From Histomonas meleagridis (Eukaryota > Parabasalia > Tritrichomonadida > Dientamoebidae), in the NCBI GenBank assembly GCA_020186115.1, contig WSYJ01000060.1, forward strand, positions 1,116,001-1,180,000: DNA of 64,000 nt. Reading direction: 5' to 3'. The notes beneath the pieces were generated by a model, which did not search any database, was not told the DNA's origin, and saw only the letters and a program-made list of their open reading frames with translations. A program made the position numbers and the translations under genes. This document shows positions 42,118-52,640 of this stretch, piece by piece. The first letter of the stretch is position 1. The number at the start of each line of letters is the position of its first letter.

Positions 42118-43557
42118 TCATTCGGCTTCCTCCTCCTCATCTTTCGAAATTTGGTTGAAGTACATTTCGGCCAGTTTCATCAATTCTTCTTCTTTATTAT
42201 TATGAACGAATTCCGCAATTTGTTCGTTTAATTCCTCCGACTTTTCACTGATTATTCCAACCTCATCGAGTTGCTCAGCAACTTCCCATATGTTAATCAT
42301 TGTTTCCAGAAACCATTTAAATATTTCAGGATCCATGCAAGATACACAAAATGATCCACAAACGTCAAAATAATTCAAATGGTCTTCTTCGACCATCTTT
42401 TGGTACATTTTATGTAGTTTAGAACTCATTATAACTTTAAAGAATCTAATTATATTAACCTTAATATCAAAATTTGAGTCTTCAAAAATCGAAAAAAGTT
42501 CCAAAATAAAGTTTTTCTCAACAAGATATTCAATTAAACGATAACATATTTTGAAATAGATGGTATCTAATTCTTTCTCTATAACTTGGATAAATATGTC
42601 AAGTACAAGAGATCGGGCCTTTTCTATGTTGTGGTTATGAAACAAAGCATATAAGGCATCGAAATACCCGATTTTTTTAATTAATATATCTGATTTTGGG
42701 CCATCGATTAAAAAGACTACTTTAGAAATAAAGGATAACAAGGGCTCAATAAACTCCGAGTTGGTATGATTGAGATCTTCACGGCCAACGAGTTTTTTGA
42801 TTGGATCATCCAAACCGCGATATAAAATGTCATCGTAGTAACGGTCGTTACAGCCCATCAAAAGATTCAATGAGGTGATTGAATATTTGACGGTTTGTTC
42901 CGTTGGATGCGAATCCAAAATTTGATAGAGAAGATCGAGAAGAGGATGAAGATAATGAGTGAAATCGATATATGTGATGATCATGACTATAGATTCAGAA
43001 ACATACAGCTCATGTTTTGGTGAAAGCATGACTATTTGACGATATGAATTTATGAGTGAATGAAGATCAAAAGGTAATGATGTAACAGTTTCCATAAAAC
43101 AGTTTATAACTTGGATACAATAAAGGGTAATGTTGAAATCACCAGAAGTTATAAAATGAAGTGCTGCTTGAAACATTCCATTATGTGAAAAAAAATTGTA
43201 GATATCAGGTAAAAAAAGAGAAAACTTCAATATAAGATCTAATGTACAAGCAATACAAAGAGGATCGTTAAGATTTTGAAGACAATTAATAAGAAATGTT
43301 CCATAATCATTTGTATAAACAAATGGTATAATTCTTGAATCAGTATCCTCGATTGCTTTTATGATGCTTTGGATCGATTGTTGGAATAATACTTCGTTTC
43401 TTTTATCAGCAGAAAAAATTGAGTTGCTTACATAATTTTTAATTTCTTCAATCTCTTCCTGTGTAGGCTCGTACTCACTCTCTGAAGGCTGACTTAGAAA
43501 CTTTAGCTTATGTATAACTGGCGGGGAATCAAGGATTGTTTTGTAGCTCGTTCGCAT
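42118..43557 (-). CDS. Armadillo/HEAT-like helical protein with acidic tail
   Basis: 479 residues from the ATG giving MRTSYKTILD, which is preceded by a good initiator-like TCACTT; the longer frame begins with TTG and is not favoured. The body is a run of paired helices of about 40 residues each (for example SIQSIIKAIEDTDSRIIPFV, YGTFLINCLQNLNDPLCIAC), as in ARM/HEAT or importin-alpha-like scaffolds. The end is acidic (SKDEEEEAE). No definite family is visible. Proteins of this type are abundant in trichomonads and act as scaffolds. Confidence 0.7.
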   Translation of the reverse strand: MRTSYKTILDSPPVIHKLKFLSQPSESEYEPTQEEIEEIKNYVSNSIFSADKRNEVLFQQSIQSIIKAIEDTDSRIIPFVYTNDYGTFLINCLQNLNDPLCIACTLDLILKFSLFLPDIYNFFSHNGMFQAALHFITSGDFNITLYCIQVINCFMETVTSLPFDLHSLINSYRQIVMLSPKHELYVSESIVMIITYIDFTHYLHPLLDLLYQILDSHPTEQTVKYSITSLNLLMGCNDRYYDDILYRGLDDPIKKLVGREDLNHTNSEFIEPLLSFISKVVFLIDGPKSDILIKKIGYFDALYALFHNHNIEKARSLVLDIFIQVIEKELDTIYFKICYRLIEYLVEKNFILELFSIFEDSNFDIKVNIIRFFKVIMSSKLHKMYQKMVEEDHLNYFDVCGSFCVSCMDPEIFKWFLETMINIWEVAEQLDEVGIISEKSEELNEQIAEFVHNNKEEELMKLAEMYFNQISKDEEEEAE

Positions 43558-43564
43558 TCCCCAA

Positions 43565-43570
43565 AAGTGA
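43565..43570 (-). promoter_or_regulatory. Initiator-like TCACTT before the armadillo-like gene
   Basis: Minus-strand TCACTT, eight bases before the ATG at 43555-43557. It matches the trichomonad initiator and decides between possible starts. Confidence 0.55.
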
Positions 43571-44178
43571 CATGTTGCGAAAAGTTTTCTGAAAAGTAAA
43601 ACGAATTCTGTGAACAAAAAAATTCACCACACAATTTTCAGAGGTTTTGTGTGTTGGTACCAACAGAAATGAAAAGAAACCATCGTACTCACAAAGGCGG
43701 TTATAAAATTTCTCTGTGGCCAAGTTGGCTTAAAAGTTTTTTTTTTTGTATTTAGTAAAAGATCAATCAGCTAAGGTCGATGATTTTTATTGAAATTTGC
43801 AACATAGAAAGTACCATGAATAATTTCATATGATTTTTTTTTTTTTTTTGTAATTTGCCATCATTTTGTCTAAATGAATTTTTTTATATGATGCCAATAT
43901 AGTAAAATTGTATGTTTAAAAAAAAATTGTTATTAAATTAGATAATTACTTAATATCTGCTGAATGATAAGAAAATTGTTTTGTGTTATTTTCTAGCATA
44001 ATTTCTAGCATAATTTCTATCATAATATGAAAGTACACAATTCAAGCATTTTGGAATTCATTTTTATTTTTGAGGAATAAATCTGATTTTTAAATTATTA
44101 TGTGACTTAATAAATTGAATCATTTTATTTGGCATTATTGATATTTATCAAAATAATTCAGAGGAATTTACGGCTTGG
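43571..44178. other. Divergent intergenic region with long T runs
   Basis: Lies between the armadillo-like gene and ribosomal protein L5. It contains long T runs (about 43738-43747 and 43834-43849). A short tRNA-like TGGCCAAGTTGGC at 43719-43731 stands alone, without the rest of a tRNA. Confidence 0.4.
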
Positions 44179-44194
44179 TCGACCTTTTCGACCA
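44179..44194 (+). promoter_or_regulatory. CCTTTT initiator-like element before ribosomal protein L5
   Basis: GACCTTTTCGACCA ends directly before the ATG at 44195. CCTTT-type start elements (the M5 motif) are known in trichomonad genes as an alternative to TCAYTW. The match is short but well placed. Confidence 0.4.
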
Positions 44195-45037
44195 ATGTCT
44201 GCTAAGATCATCAAGAACTCATCTTACTTTTCACGTTACCAAACCCCATTCCGCAGGAGGCGTGAATGCAAGACTGATTACGTTCAACGTTCATCTTTGA
44301 TCCAACAAGACAAGACAAAGTATGGCGCAAAGAAATATCGTCTTGTTGCTCGTATCACAAACACAAAGGTCATCGCTCAAATTGTTTATGCAGAACTCGA
44401 TCATGATGTAACAATGGCCCAAGCCCAATCAACTGAACTTGTTAAGTATGGAATCAAGCTTGGTCTTGCTAACTATCCAGCAGCCTATTGCACAGGCTTA
44501 CTTGTTGCTCGTAGACTTCTTAAGAAGCTTGGCCTTGATGAAATCTTCAAGACAGCTGTTAATCCAGAAGAAGAAGATGAAGATGCTCGCCGCCCATTCA
44601 AAGTTCTCCTTGATGTTGGTCTTCGTCGTACAACCACAGGTGCACGTGTTTTCGGTGTTATGAAAGGTGCTGTTGATGGTGGATTATTTGTTCCACATAG
44701 CGACACACGTATTGCTGGTGGTGAAAAGGAAAAGAAGCAAAGGTACTTCATCCTCGGTGGTCACATCGCTGATTACATGAAGAAGCTTAAATCCGAAAAC
44801 GAAGATGCCTACAAGAGACAATTCTCTCGCTACATCAAAGAAGGCATTGCACCAGAAAACCTTGAAAAGATCTACACAGAAGCTCACAAAGCTATCCGCG
44901 CTAACCCAGATCCAGCTCCAAAGGCAACAACACATTACCAACTCAAGAAACCACACGCAAAGAGACTCTCACCAGAAGAACGTAAGAGACTCCTTAATGA
45001 GCGCCTTGCTGCTGCTGGTCTTCCACCACGTAACTAA
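44195..45037 (+). CDS. RPL5: 60S ribosomal protein L5 (uL18)
   Basis: 280 residues from the ATG giving MSAKIIKNSSYFSRYQTPF, which fits the family start ([20 protein letters not shown]); the frame extends upstream to 44129 but that part is not family-like. Motifs include RRRRECKTDYVQR, LVARITNTKVIAQIVYA, NYPAAYCTGLLVARRLL, RRTTTGARVFGVMKGAVDG and the basic C-terminus. It binds 5S rRNA in the large subunit. Codon bias is strong (GC-rich third positions), as expected for a highly expressed gene. Confidence 0.97.
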   Translation: MSAKIIKNSSYFSRYQTPFRRRRECKTDYVQRSSLIQQDKTKYGAKKYRLVARITNTKVIAQIVYAELDHDVTMAQAQSTELVKYGIKLGLANYPAAYCTGLLVARRLLKKLGLDEIFKTAVNPEEEDEDARRPFKVLLDVGLRRTTTGARVFGVMKGAVDGGLFVPHSDTRIAGGEKEKKQRYFILGGHIADYMKKLKSENEDAYKRQFSRYIKEGIAPENLEKIYTEAHKAIRANPDPAPKATTHYQLKKPHAKRLSPEERKRLLNERLAAAGLPPRN

Positions 45038-45101
45038 ATAAAGTTACATTTTGACTACTTTTTCAAATGTTTACATTTTGTTACCGTTTATTATTAAATT
45101 T

Positions 45102-46634
45102 ATGGATTTAAACTCTTTTATAACGAATCCAATTGATTTCATATCGAATCTTGCAAATGTATCTGATATAAAACCTGATTTTGGTTTAAATAATGCAATT
45201 AACGAAGCAGTAGCAAATGATCCAAGTTTATTAGAAAAAATACCATTAGTTTCAACATTAGGACATCTACAACTATATCCACCAAACACATTAATAAGAC
45301 TTAGATGTTCGTTTTTAATGTATCATGACGAAGAGTATTTACCTCTTAGAGTATTCTTTAATAACAAATATTATACTCCTTGGACATTTTCAGGCGAATT
45401 TCCGGCTGGAACAGATCTTGGAGATGAACGTAATATGATCCAACGATTAAAAATTTTAGTTTCTTCAATTCCATGTCTTACACATTGGCTTCGAGATATT
45501 GAATCACCTGATCCAATATCACCTTCTTCACATTGCACAATTGATTCGAATCAAGTTGTTTCAACAGATGATCTTTTTGAAGAATCTTTTCAAGCAATTG
45601 TTAGTTTTGCATTTGAAATTCCCGAAAAGCCATCTATACCATTTGATCTTATAGCCGTAATGCATGATGTCTTTCCCCTTGCCGCTGAAATGCGTGCTAC
45701 AAGTGCTGATGCCTTTATTAGTAGCATTCCATCGTTTGTTGCATTTGCGGCATTCCCAGTCAAATCACTTTTTTCACCACCTTTACCATCACCAGGTCCA
45801 ACGCTTCTTGATATTCGATCACGTATCATTTCAATTTTCAATAATATATTTGAACCTTTTGTTTCAGAATTACTCTTACTTTATCTCATTGGTCGAGTCT
45901 CCTCACGTGATCCTCAATCACAACAACCAATTGGCCTATTCTCATTAAATCTGTTTGGAGTAAGCCCTGCGGCGGCGGCAGCAATTACGCAACTACTTTC
46001 ATTTGTTTGCACATCAATCAACATCATTCACATTAACCGTCAATCACTTAACCAGAAACCGTTAAGTCCCGGTGCGAATGGAAGTGAATACAACACAACA
46101 CAACTTTCAGCTGTAACCGAAACAAGATTAATCATTGACGAAACACAAATGAGTGATGGGAACTTGAATCAAAATGGTTTAAGTAATATTCAAATACTTC
46201 AAGATCTGATTAATTTTCAACATATCCCAATGTTATTCGAAGTATATACACAAACAATAGAAGTCTCATTTCCAACATTGGTACTTTCAACACATAAATC
46301 TTTGCTAAAGACAAACATTTCAATACCTATTGGAGAAATTAAAACATTTTCATTCGAACTTAATAAAGTAGAAATGGATATAATTCGGTCGTACATAGAA
46401 AATGTTCGATTTAATGAGTTCGGAATTAAATCGGAAGAAGCTGAAAATTTTGTGAAATCGCAAATGCAATTGTTGTTGAGTTCAAATGCTAAAGTCACTC
46501 AAGACGAACTCAATTTGTTGATGAATATCAATAGGTTAAACAGTATGTCAATTGGTGTGAACGATTTTAATCCGCAAGTTTGGGAAAGAACAGCGCAATT
46601 GTTTATGAAAATAATGGAATTCAAAGCGAATTGA
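45102..46634 (+). CDS. MCMBP: MCM-binding protein (MCMBP)
   Basis: 510 residues from the first in-frame ATG (the frame opens with TTG at 45051). Family features: an N-terminal segment HLQLYPPNTLIRLRCSF followed by MYHDEEYLP, equal to the MCMBP motif [20 protein letters not shown]; a central AAA-like remnant; and a late block RLIIDETQMSDGNLNQNG then LQDLINFQHIPMLF, matching LVLDETKL..G.L...G..N...L..LI..Q. MCMBP chaperones newly made MCM subunits and helps unload MCM2-7 in the nucleus. It starts 64 bases after the L5 stop, on the same strand. Confidence 0.85.
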   Translation: MDLNSFITNPIDFISNLANVSDIKPDFGLNNAINEAVANDPSLLEKIPLVSTLGHLQLYPPNTLIRLRCSFLMYHDEEYLPLRVFFNNKYYTPWTFSGEFPAGTDLGDERNMIQRLKILVSSIPCLTHWLRDIESPDPISPSSHCTIDSNQVVSTDDLFEESFQAIVSFAFEIPEKPSIPFDLIAVMHDVFPLAAEMRATSADAFISSIPSFVAFAAFPVKSLFSPPLPSPGPTLLDIRSRIISIFNNIFEPFVSELLLLYLIGRVSSRDPQSQQPIGLFSLNLFGVSPAAAAAITQLLSFVCTSINIIHINRQSLNQKPLSPGANGSEYNTTQLSAVTETRLIIDETQMSDGNLNQNGLSNIQILQDLINFQHIPMLFEVYTQTIEVSFPTLVLSTHKSLLKTNISIPIGEIKTFSFELNKVEMDIIRSYIENVRFNEFGIKSEEAENFVKSQMQLLLSSNAKVTQDELNLLMNINRLNSMSIGVNDFNPQVWERTAQLFMKIMEFKAN

Positions 46635-47093
46635 AAATATAACAAAGAAATTTGTTTTAATATATAATAAAGTAAATATTTTTTTTCTTGTTTTTTAAAT
46701 ACTGAAATCGGTACTAAATGTGATTTCTTGTCTGTAATCATATCAATATGCAATTTAATGGTATTTCCTATGTATGCTGGATTGATATTAATTCATTATT
46801 CAAAATTAAAAATATATGTACCACATTTTACTCGATCTAATGTTTTTAAAAACCAAATAAACTAATTTCCCAACCCCCGACATTTTTATATTCAACTCTA
46901 ACCTTTTAATAATTTTGGAACAACATCTCAATTTCTTTTAGTTTGGGCAGCAAAACAAAGCAAAGAATGCGCATTCTTGTCAATAATAAAATCATTAAAA
47001 ATTTCAAGTTTTTGTGATGTTTTCCTAATAATTATTTTAAAAATAAAATTCAAATAGTTTTTACAAATAAAAATAGTTGTCTGTGTTATTCTA
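46635..47093. other. Intergenic between convergent genes
   Basis: AT-rich; 3' ends of MCMBP and the STE20-like kinase face each other. No gene seen. Confidence 0.4.
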
Positions 47094-48890
47094 TCATTTC
47101 TTTTTTTCCTTTTGCATAACATATGTCAGAAGTAAATGCGCTATAACACTATATAACGCAATCACAGCCACTCCTTTTTCCTTAAACACCAAAAAAACAA
47201 ACAGTATCAGTATAACAGACATTAGCGGGACCGAAACTTTTGACTTTTGCGGCGCATTTATATTCACATTTGTTGCTTCTTTATGTTTATATAACTCTGT
47301 AGTCTCTGCAGTATTATTCGTACCGAACCGAAGTGGAACAAATGGAATTTTTGAACTCATTACACGTGATACTTTGGAAACAATCTCATCAGGAACTTTT
47401 GGAATGTTGTCTAACTGGATTGTATCAAGCGCAGGTGGCATCACTGAAGGAGACAATGATGTGTCAAAGTTAGAAATGGATTCAAATTGGCCAAATGAAT
47501 CATTTGTTGAATCAGCTGATTGATAAAATTGGAAACTATCAGAGTTGGAACTATTGCTTGGAGCGTACATAGGTGTGTCGGAAGCTGAGCTAATAAATCC
47601 GTATGACCCTGTACTATTTTCACTGCTTTTGGAGATCTGTGAAAAAGGCGAGTTAATTGGACCAAGAGAATCATACGTGTTTCTGTTGAATGTCTTACTC
47701 ATATGTAAAATGGCGCTTTCAAAGGTATCACTGTTGAAATGATCTTCATATGTAAATGATTTGGCAGTTGAAAGATTAGTCCGATTAGAAGCATCAGAGT
47801 TATCATCTGAGCTTAGGCTAATAAATGTATCACTAAGAAATGTGTTTTCATTAATAATTTCTTCGTTTTCATTTGAAACGTTTACCGAGAAAGTGTCATC
47901 GAAAGCAATTTCTTCGTTAATTTCTTTTTGTGGAATTTGCAATGAAAGAATATCAGAAAGAGTATTAATACGATTGAGACGCTTAGCCCGTTTGATAAAT
48001 GGATGGTTGAGTAGTGCTGAGATGTTCCATCTGTCATTTGGATTTGATTGAACACAATGAGAAACGAAATCACAGAATTCTGGGGAGTGTAAATTAGGAA
48101 AACGATACCCTGGGAAGCCATTGAGAGTTATTTCTATCATCGCCTTTTCTGGTGAAAATTCGACATATGGAGGTGAACCTTCAGCAAGCTCTACAGCTGT
48201 GATACCAACACTCCAAATATCAGAAGAATAACTATATGATGTGTCACTAATGACTTCTGGTGCAAGCCAATATGGTGTTCCAACAATTGTTTTTGTATCA
48301 CATGCTCCAGTTGTTTCAAACCTACTAGAAAGACCAAAGTCTGCGATACATATTTTCCCGGAGGATGCTAACAGTAAGTTTGCAGATTTGATATCTCGAT
48401 GGACAATCTGGCATTTTTTATGGATAATTTGGAGACCTTTGAGCAAATCATGCATTACAATAGAAATTTGGTCTTCGTTTAATACTTGCTTTTTTGCGTC
48501 AAGAATATCTCGAAATGAACCCTTATCACAATATTCCATCAAAATCATAAGAGACCCTTCGTATAAAACGCACCCATAGTAATGCATTATGTAAGGAGAA
48601 TTTATTTTCTTGATGAGTTTGATTATATTTTGGATTTCAGTTTTGAATTTTTCATTAACAAGAGCTGGATTAATAAGTTTCCCAGCAAGAATCTTACCAG
48701 AAGGGGTATGAATGATTTTGGAAACTATACCGAAGCCACCTTTTCCAACCAATTTAACTTTGGAAAAAATTGTTTGAGGATCCACAGTTTCATCAAATGA
48801 CCAATTCAGTTCTTTGCTGGTATGAGTATGCTGTTTGATTTCGGTTGATTCTGAAGTTTTTGGCGTATGTGTGGATCTTTTTTTTCTCAT
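47094..48890 (-). CDS. STE20/MST-like Ser/Thr kinase with C-terminal membrane spans
   Basis: 598 residues. The kinase domain is at about 43-300: GKGGFGIVSKI (loop), AGKLI (beta-3 lysine present), HRDIKSANLLL, DFGLSS, GTPYWLAPEV and SDIWSVGITAVELAEGSPPY. The activation-loop and subdomain IX text is typical of the STE20/Hippo (MST) group. A Ser/Asn-rich linker of about 240 residues follows. The last 50 residues hold two hydrophobic spans (VPLMSVILILFVFLVF and VAVIALYSVIAHLLLTYVM) and a KEKKK tail, so the kinase is probably held on an internal membrane, possibly ER through the lysine tail. A membrane-anchored STE20-like kinase is unusual. Confidence 0.9.
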   Translation of the reverse strand: MRKKRSTHTPKTSESTEIKQHTHTSKELNWSFDETVDPQTIFSKVKLVGKGGFGIVSKIIHTPSGKILAGKLINPALVNEKFKTEIQNIIKLIKKINSPYIMHYYGCVLYEGSLMILMEYCDKGSFRDILDAKKQVLNEDQISIVMHDLLKGLQIIHKKCQIVHRDIKSANLLLASSGKICIADFGLSSRFETTGACDTKTIVGTPYWLAPEVISDTSYSYSSDIWSVGITAVELAEGSPPYVEFSPEKAMIEITLNGFPGYRFPNLHSPEFCDFVSHCVQSNPNDRWNISALLNHPFIKRAKRLNRINTLSDILSLQIPQKEINEEIAFDDTFSVNVSNENEEIINENTFLSDTFISLSSDDNSDASNRTNLSTAKSFTYEDHFNSDTFESAILHMSKTFNRNTYDSLGPINSPFSQISKSSENSTGSYGFISSASDTPMYAPSNSSNSDSFQFYQSADSTNDSFGQFESISNFDTSLSPSVMPPALDTIQLDNIPKVPDEIVSKVSRVMSSKIPFVPLRFGTNNTAETTELYKHKEATNVNINAPQKSKVSVPLMSVILILFVFLVFKEKGVAVIALYSVIAHLLLTYVMQKEKKK

Positions 48891-49454
48891 TTTTGACTAA
48901 ATATGTGGCTTTTGGGCCTATCGATTGTTCTCCCAATTTTTTTTTGTGGATTTTACATTCACTTAAATTTTGAATTTTGTTCATTCAAAAATTTACGATA
49001 AGAATAAAAAAACTTAACGTGCTTGAAAATTGTGGGTAATTTATCAAAAAATAGTGGAAAAGTGCTAATTTTTTTTATATGGCATTGATATTCAGGAAAT
49101 AATTTCACCAAAAAGTCCAATGTATTTTATATTGAAAAGTCAAATTAACTCATGTTCAATTGATAGAAATTTTAAATATTTATTTTCATGAGACTGAATC
49201 TAACATTTGTAATTTCTAAAATTTTTTATAGAAAAGATTAATTCAACAAGTTTTTTGATAATGCATAAAAAGAAAAAAATATTTTATTGCAAATTCTAAA
49301 CAGATATATGCGATGTAAAGTGTACTGTAAATATAATATTTTATATCATTTAAAATGTTCTCCTATAAAACAGATAACGATATTTGAATTCGAAGAAAAA
49401 TTATAATAAAATGAATAAAAAAAAATTATTTATTAACAAAATATCCGCATAAGA
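48891..49454. other. Intergenic, no gene seen
   Basis: AT-rich region upstream of the kinase and downstream of the SAC-domain gene, on the same strand. Confidence 0.4.
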
Positions 49455-52400
49455 TCAAACGCATGAAAGAACTTGAACCGATTTTGGCAGTTGAAATGAA
49501 CGATCGCCATTTGTCTGGTACCACACTCTCACCTTGTTGCACTTGCACGCCTCTGGAAGTAGCAGGTGGCAAGTGCCTTGAAGGTGCGGGAGTCGCATTG
49601 GCCAAATTTTACTTTGTTTACCTGATGACATCAATTCGATGATCACCGAGTATCCTTTTTCGAGGGAGAACAAGATCAGTCCACACACCTCTGTTGTATT
49701 GTGCAACAAAATTTCATGGCATATTAATGATGTATATTCTTTTGAAGTTGAAAAGATTTCTTTCAATTGAAGGTTATTATTGGTCTCAATTGGTGGGATT
49801 TTAGATGGTGGGTAAGATGTTTTCCCAGAGAAGTTAATCTCCTTGATTTGAATTGATTCAGCGCATATCGTAAAATCAAGTTTTGATCCGCTTAGATTAA
49901 CCGTTTGTATCGTCTTAGGCGGTTTGAACGAATAAAAACGCCCGTTAAGTTCTATCGTCAACGGCTTTTCGCAAGAAATTTCTATTGAAAAAACGTTTGT
50001 GAACTGTTTGAATATAATTGAAACAGGAACAAATGTTTCGGAAGGGCACCAAACATCGTCTGATGGATTGAACATAGCTTCTGCTCTGACACTATTTTTA
50101 CCAATTGGTAATTCATATAAAAACCGATAAAGGATTTTATTTGGTGCGAAAATATTTCCGAAATCTTCGATTTGTCCAACTCCTAAAAATGGATAATAAT
50201 ATTTTATCATTGCATTTTTTAATTCTCTGAAGTCACTTCTTTTTGTCATTAATTCATTTCTAATTCTGAAACAACTTTTACACAACAAATTATTAATTTG
50301 AGGGACAACGTACAAACCGTTTCTATCGGCGCATTTTTGACAGAACGGTTTCATACAAAGTCCGCATTTCAAAACCGCCTTATTTTTCCCACAAAAAGTG
50401 CACGTGTGGTTTTGATCATTAATTTGATTTTTTGTTAAGTTTATAACTGAGTTAACGGACACCAACGAAGGGTTTATACCGTTTCGAATCATTTCTATCT
50501 TAAAATCGGTATAAGTTTGGAACGATGAAAGTCTTCTTAATTCCCATTTACACACGTTACTTAAGTCGTTAACGTTTTCGTTATATTTTGGGTTCTTTAC
50601 ATTTGCTTTTATATTGTTTGAAACATTTAAAGTTATTAATTTATTTGACGGTATTCCATACACGAAAATGTTCGAAATAAAGAACTGCGACTTAATTGCT
50701 GTGAAAGTAAAAGATAAATATCGAACGTTTTCATATATATTTGGCTCGATTTCATGTGAATATAATAAATCTTCATTAATGGGAAATCGAAGTAAAGAGT
50801 TTTGATAAGTTCGAACAATTGCAATGTCTTCGATTATCGGAAACATTCGATTTAGATACATTCCGCCATATATCGATAGTGTTGACGGCTGTGAGTTATT
50901 ACTATTAATAGGAAACGAACGTATTACAATTTCGGTGATTTTCGATGGCCTTGAAAGCGATATTATAATTGGCTGATCGTTGATGTTTAACGAAGATATT
51001 GTTTGCGTTGTTGAGAAGATGTACGGGTTTAAAGTGTTCGGCGATATAATTGTAATGTGCGGCAAATATGATAATAACATTATACCTTTGGATGAATTAT
51101 ACGTTTTGTCAATAAGTAATTGACGAACCCCTAAAAAATATGAAAGTGATTTACTAAAGCGTTTTTCTTTTTCTTTGTTATCTTTGGAGGGTTTGTAATT
51201 AAGAGCTGTATTGCGCATCTTTAAGACACCATTAACACTCGATATGAAGTTAATGATTTGTTCACTTTGATTACTTTTGGTTAGACAATATATTTTGGAA
51301 ATTATGTTCCCTGAATAATAAAATGATTTGGAGAGAAATTCAACAATCGCTTGCGGTATGATTAGAATGTCTTCTGCTTTAAGAATTTTTCGATCCGCTT
51401 CTAAAAGTTGAAACATTTGTAATATTTTTTGTACAACTTTAAGCGAATAGAAAAAAGTTCCAACATTACTATTGTCACAACCTGTGGAACATGTAAATAA
51501 ACACATCCCTGTTTGCATTGACTTTCGGAGTTGGATTTTGTCATTTCGGTAAAAGATTAAATTTAATCCATAATTATTAATAAATGGTTCCGATTCTTGA
51601 AATAGTGTGGAAATTGCATCGGTTGCACTGGACTTCATTAAGTAGACCCAATCAATTTGAACAAGCTTAACACGATCATCAAAAAATGGTGATATGTTTT
51701 CAAGAGATTCTTTGAGTGTATCGTAGACGGTTTTTTCAGAGGCTTTGTTCGAAAAGTCGAAAAAATTTATCGATTCCAAGCGATGCTGACTGAAAAGCCT
51801 GCCACAGAATACAGGAATCGATTTTTTAACTGTGGCAAGTTGGAGATTATTACAATTTGTGGGAGTGGTTCCACGAATCATTGTGTGTGATGCAATTTCA
51901 TATCCTTTGTCGGTTTCAATTTGGCCAATAATTTCGATTTCTGTCTCGTTACCAATGTCACCATTGGAACTTATACCTGACGTTCGTGATCGAATTCCAG
52001 TTCCAGTACATCTTCGACGAACAACTGTAAATAGTGAAAATGTTTGAAATTGATACGAGCTAACTGCTCCTTGGAGAAGACTCACACAAAAATTTGGTAC
52101 AATAAAATTGTTATATGGCATTGAAAGGTATCTATTCCAAATCATGTTTGAATTCAATGGTAATCCAATAGATGAAGAAATATCAAACGTAGGACAAAAG
52201 AAATGCCGGCGCATAATTTTGAAGTTTGAAAATATATCTATGACTACATCTGTTGAATGATAGTAATTATATTCTTCAAGAGTAAAACTTAATCGTGTTC
52301 CATCTGTAACCGTATAAATATTGTGTTTTCCTAATATTGTTCCAGCAATAACACAATTCGTAATTAATAGGATAATGCACCTATTTCCAATAATACAAGA

Positions 52401-52640
52401 ACCTATGAGATATTTTGCTTTAGATGTTTGAACGATCTCATTCGATGACTGAATAAATTTAATAGCATCCTCTTCTGATTCAAAAACATCAAATCCATTA
52501 ATTCCATTAAAAATTGGAAATCCATGAACTTTGTCAAACCAAACAACGTACGTCTTATCAAGGCCATTGGGTCTATTAAAAACGAGGCACGCGCCGCATG
52601 GATCAGTGTACAGATAAGTAATTCCGCACTCTTGATCCAT
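49455..52640 (-). CDS. SAC-domain protein with FYVE-like zinc finger, probably catalytically dead
   Basis: 1061 residues from the ATG giving MDQECGITYLY. Residues about 60-470 are a SAC phosphoinositide-phosphatase fold: VVRRRCTGTGIRSRTSGISS, ETEIEIIGQ and YEIASHTMIRGTTP match RR...GTR...G.DD.G...N.VETEQ...(S)F.Q.RGS.P. At the catalytic CX5R(T/S) site (about 380-388) it reads CSTGCDNSN, so the essential Arg is Asn. A discoidin-like beta region follows, then a zinc finger of four CX2C pairs at about 746-795 (CTFC, CGLC, CQKC, CKSC), close to FYVE but without the RRHHCR motif, and a C-terminal beta-rich part. The layout recalls plant SAC9. A lipid-binding regulator on endomembranes is likely. 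Confidence 0.82.
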   Translation of the reverse strand: MDQECGITYLYTDPCGACLVFNRPNGLDKTYVVWFDKVHGFPIFNGINGFDVFESEEDAIKFIQSSNEIVQTSKAKYLIGSCIIGNRCIILLITNCVIAGTILGKHNIYTVTDGTRLSFTLEEYNYYHSTDVVIDIFSNFKIMRRHFFCPTFDISSSIGLPLNSNMIWNRYLSMPYNNFIVPNFCVSLLQGAVSSYQFQTFSLFTVVRRRCTGTGIRSRTSGISSNGDIGNETEIEIIGQIETDKGYEIASHTMIRGTTPTNCNNLQLATVKKSIPVFCGRLFSQHRLESINFFDFSNKASEKTVYDTLKESLENISPFFDDRVKLVQIDWVYLMKSSATDAISTLFQESEPFINNYGLNLIFYRNDKIQLRKSMQTGMCLFTCSTGCDNSNVGTFFYSLKVVQKILQMFQLLEADRKILKAEDILIIPQAIVEFLSKSFYYSGNIISKIYCLTKSNQSEQIINFISSVNGVLKMRNTALNYKPSKDNKEKEKRFSKSLSYFLGVRQLLIDKTYNSSKGIMLLSYLPHITIISPNTLNPYIFSTTQTISSLNINDQPIIISLSRPSKITEIVIRSFPINSNNSQPSTLSIYGGMYLNRMFPIIEDIAIVRTYQNSLLRFPINEDLLYSHEIEPNIYENVRYLSFTFTAIKSQFFISNIFVYGIPSNKLITLNVSNNIKANVKNPKYNENVNDLSNVCKWELRRLSSFQTYTDFKIEMIRNGINPSLVSVNSVINLTKNQINDQNHTCTFCGKNKAVLKCGLCMKPFCQKCADRNGLYVVPQINNLLCKSCFRIRNELMTKRSDFRELKNAMIKYYYPFLGVGQIEDFGNIFAPNKILYRFLYELPIGKNSVRAEAMFNPSDDVWCPSETFVPVSIIFKQFTNVFSIEISCEKPLTIELNGRFYSFKPPKTIQTVNLSGSKLDFTICAESIQIKEINFSGKTSYPPSKIPPIETNNNLQLKEIFSTSKEYTSLICHEILLHNTTEVCGLILFSLEKGYSVIIELMSSGKQSKIWPMRLPHLQGTCHLLLPEACKCNKVRVWYQTNGDRSFQLPKSVQVLSCV

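Noticed and set aside
43719-43731. TGGCCAAGTTGGC resembling a tRNA A box
   Set aside because: No B box, anticodon stem or acceptor stem follows; a long T run comes within 12 bases. Probably chance or a tiny fragment.
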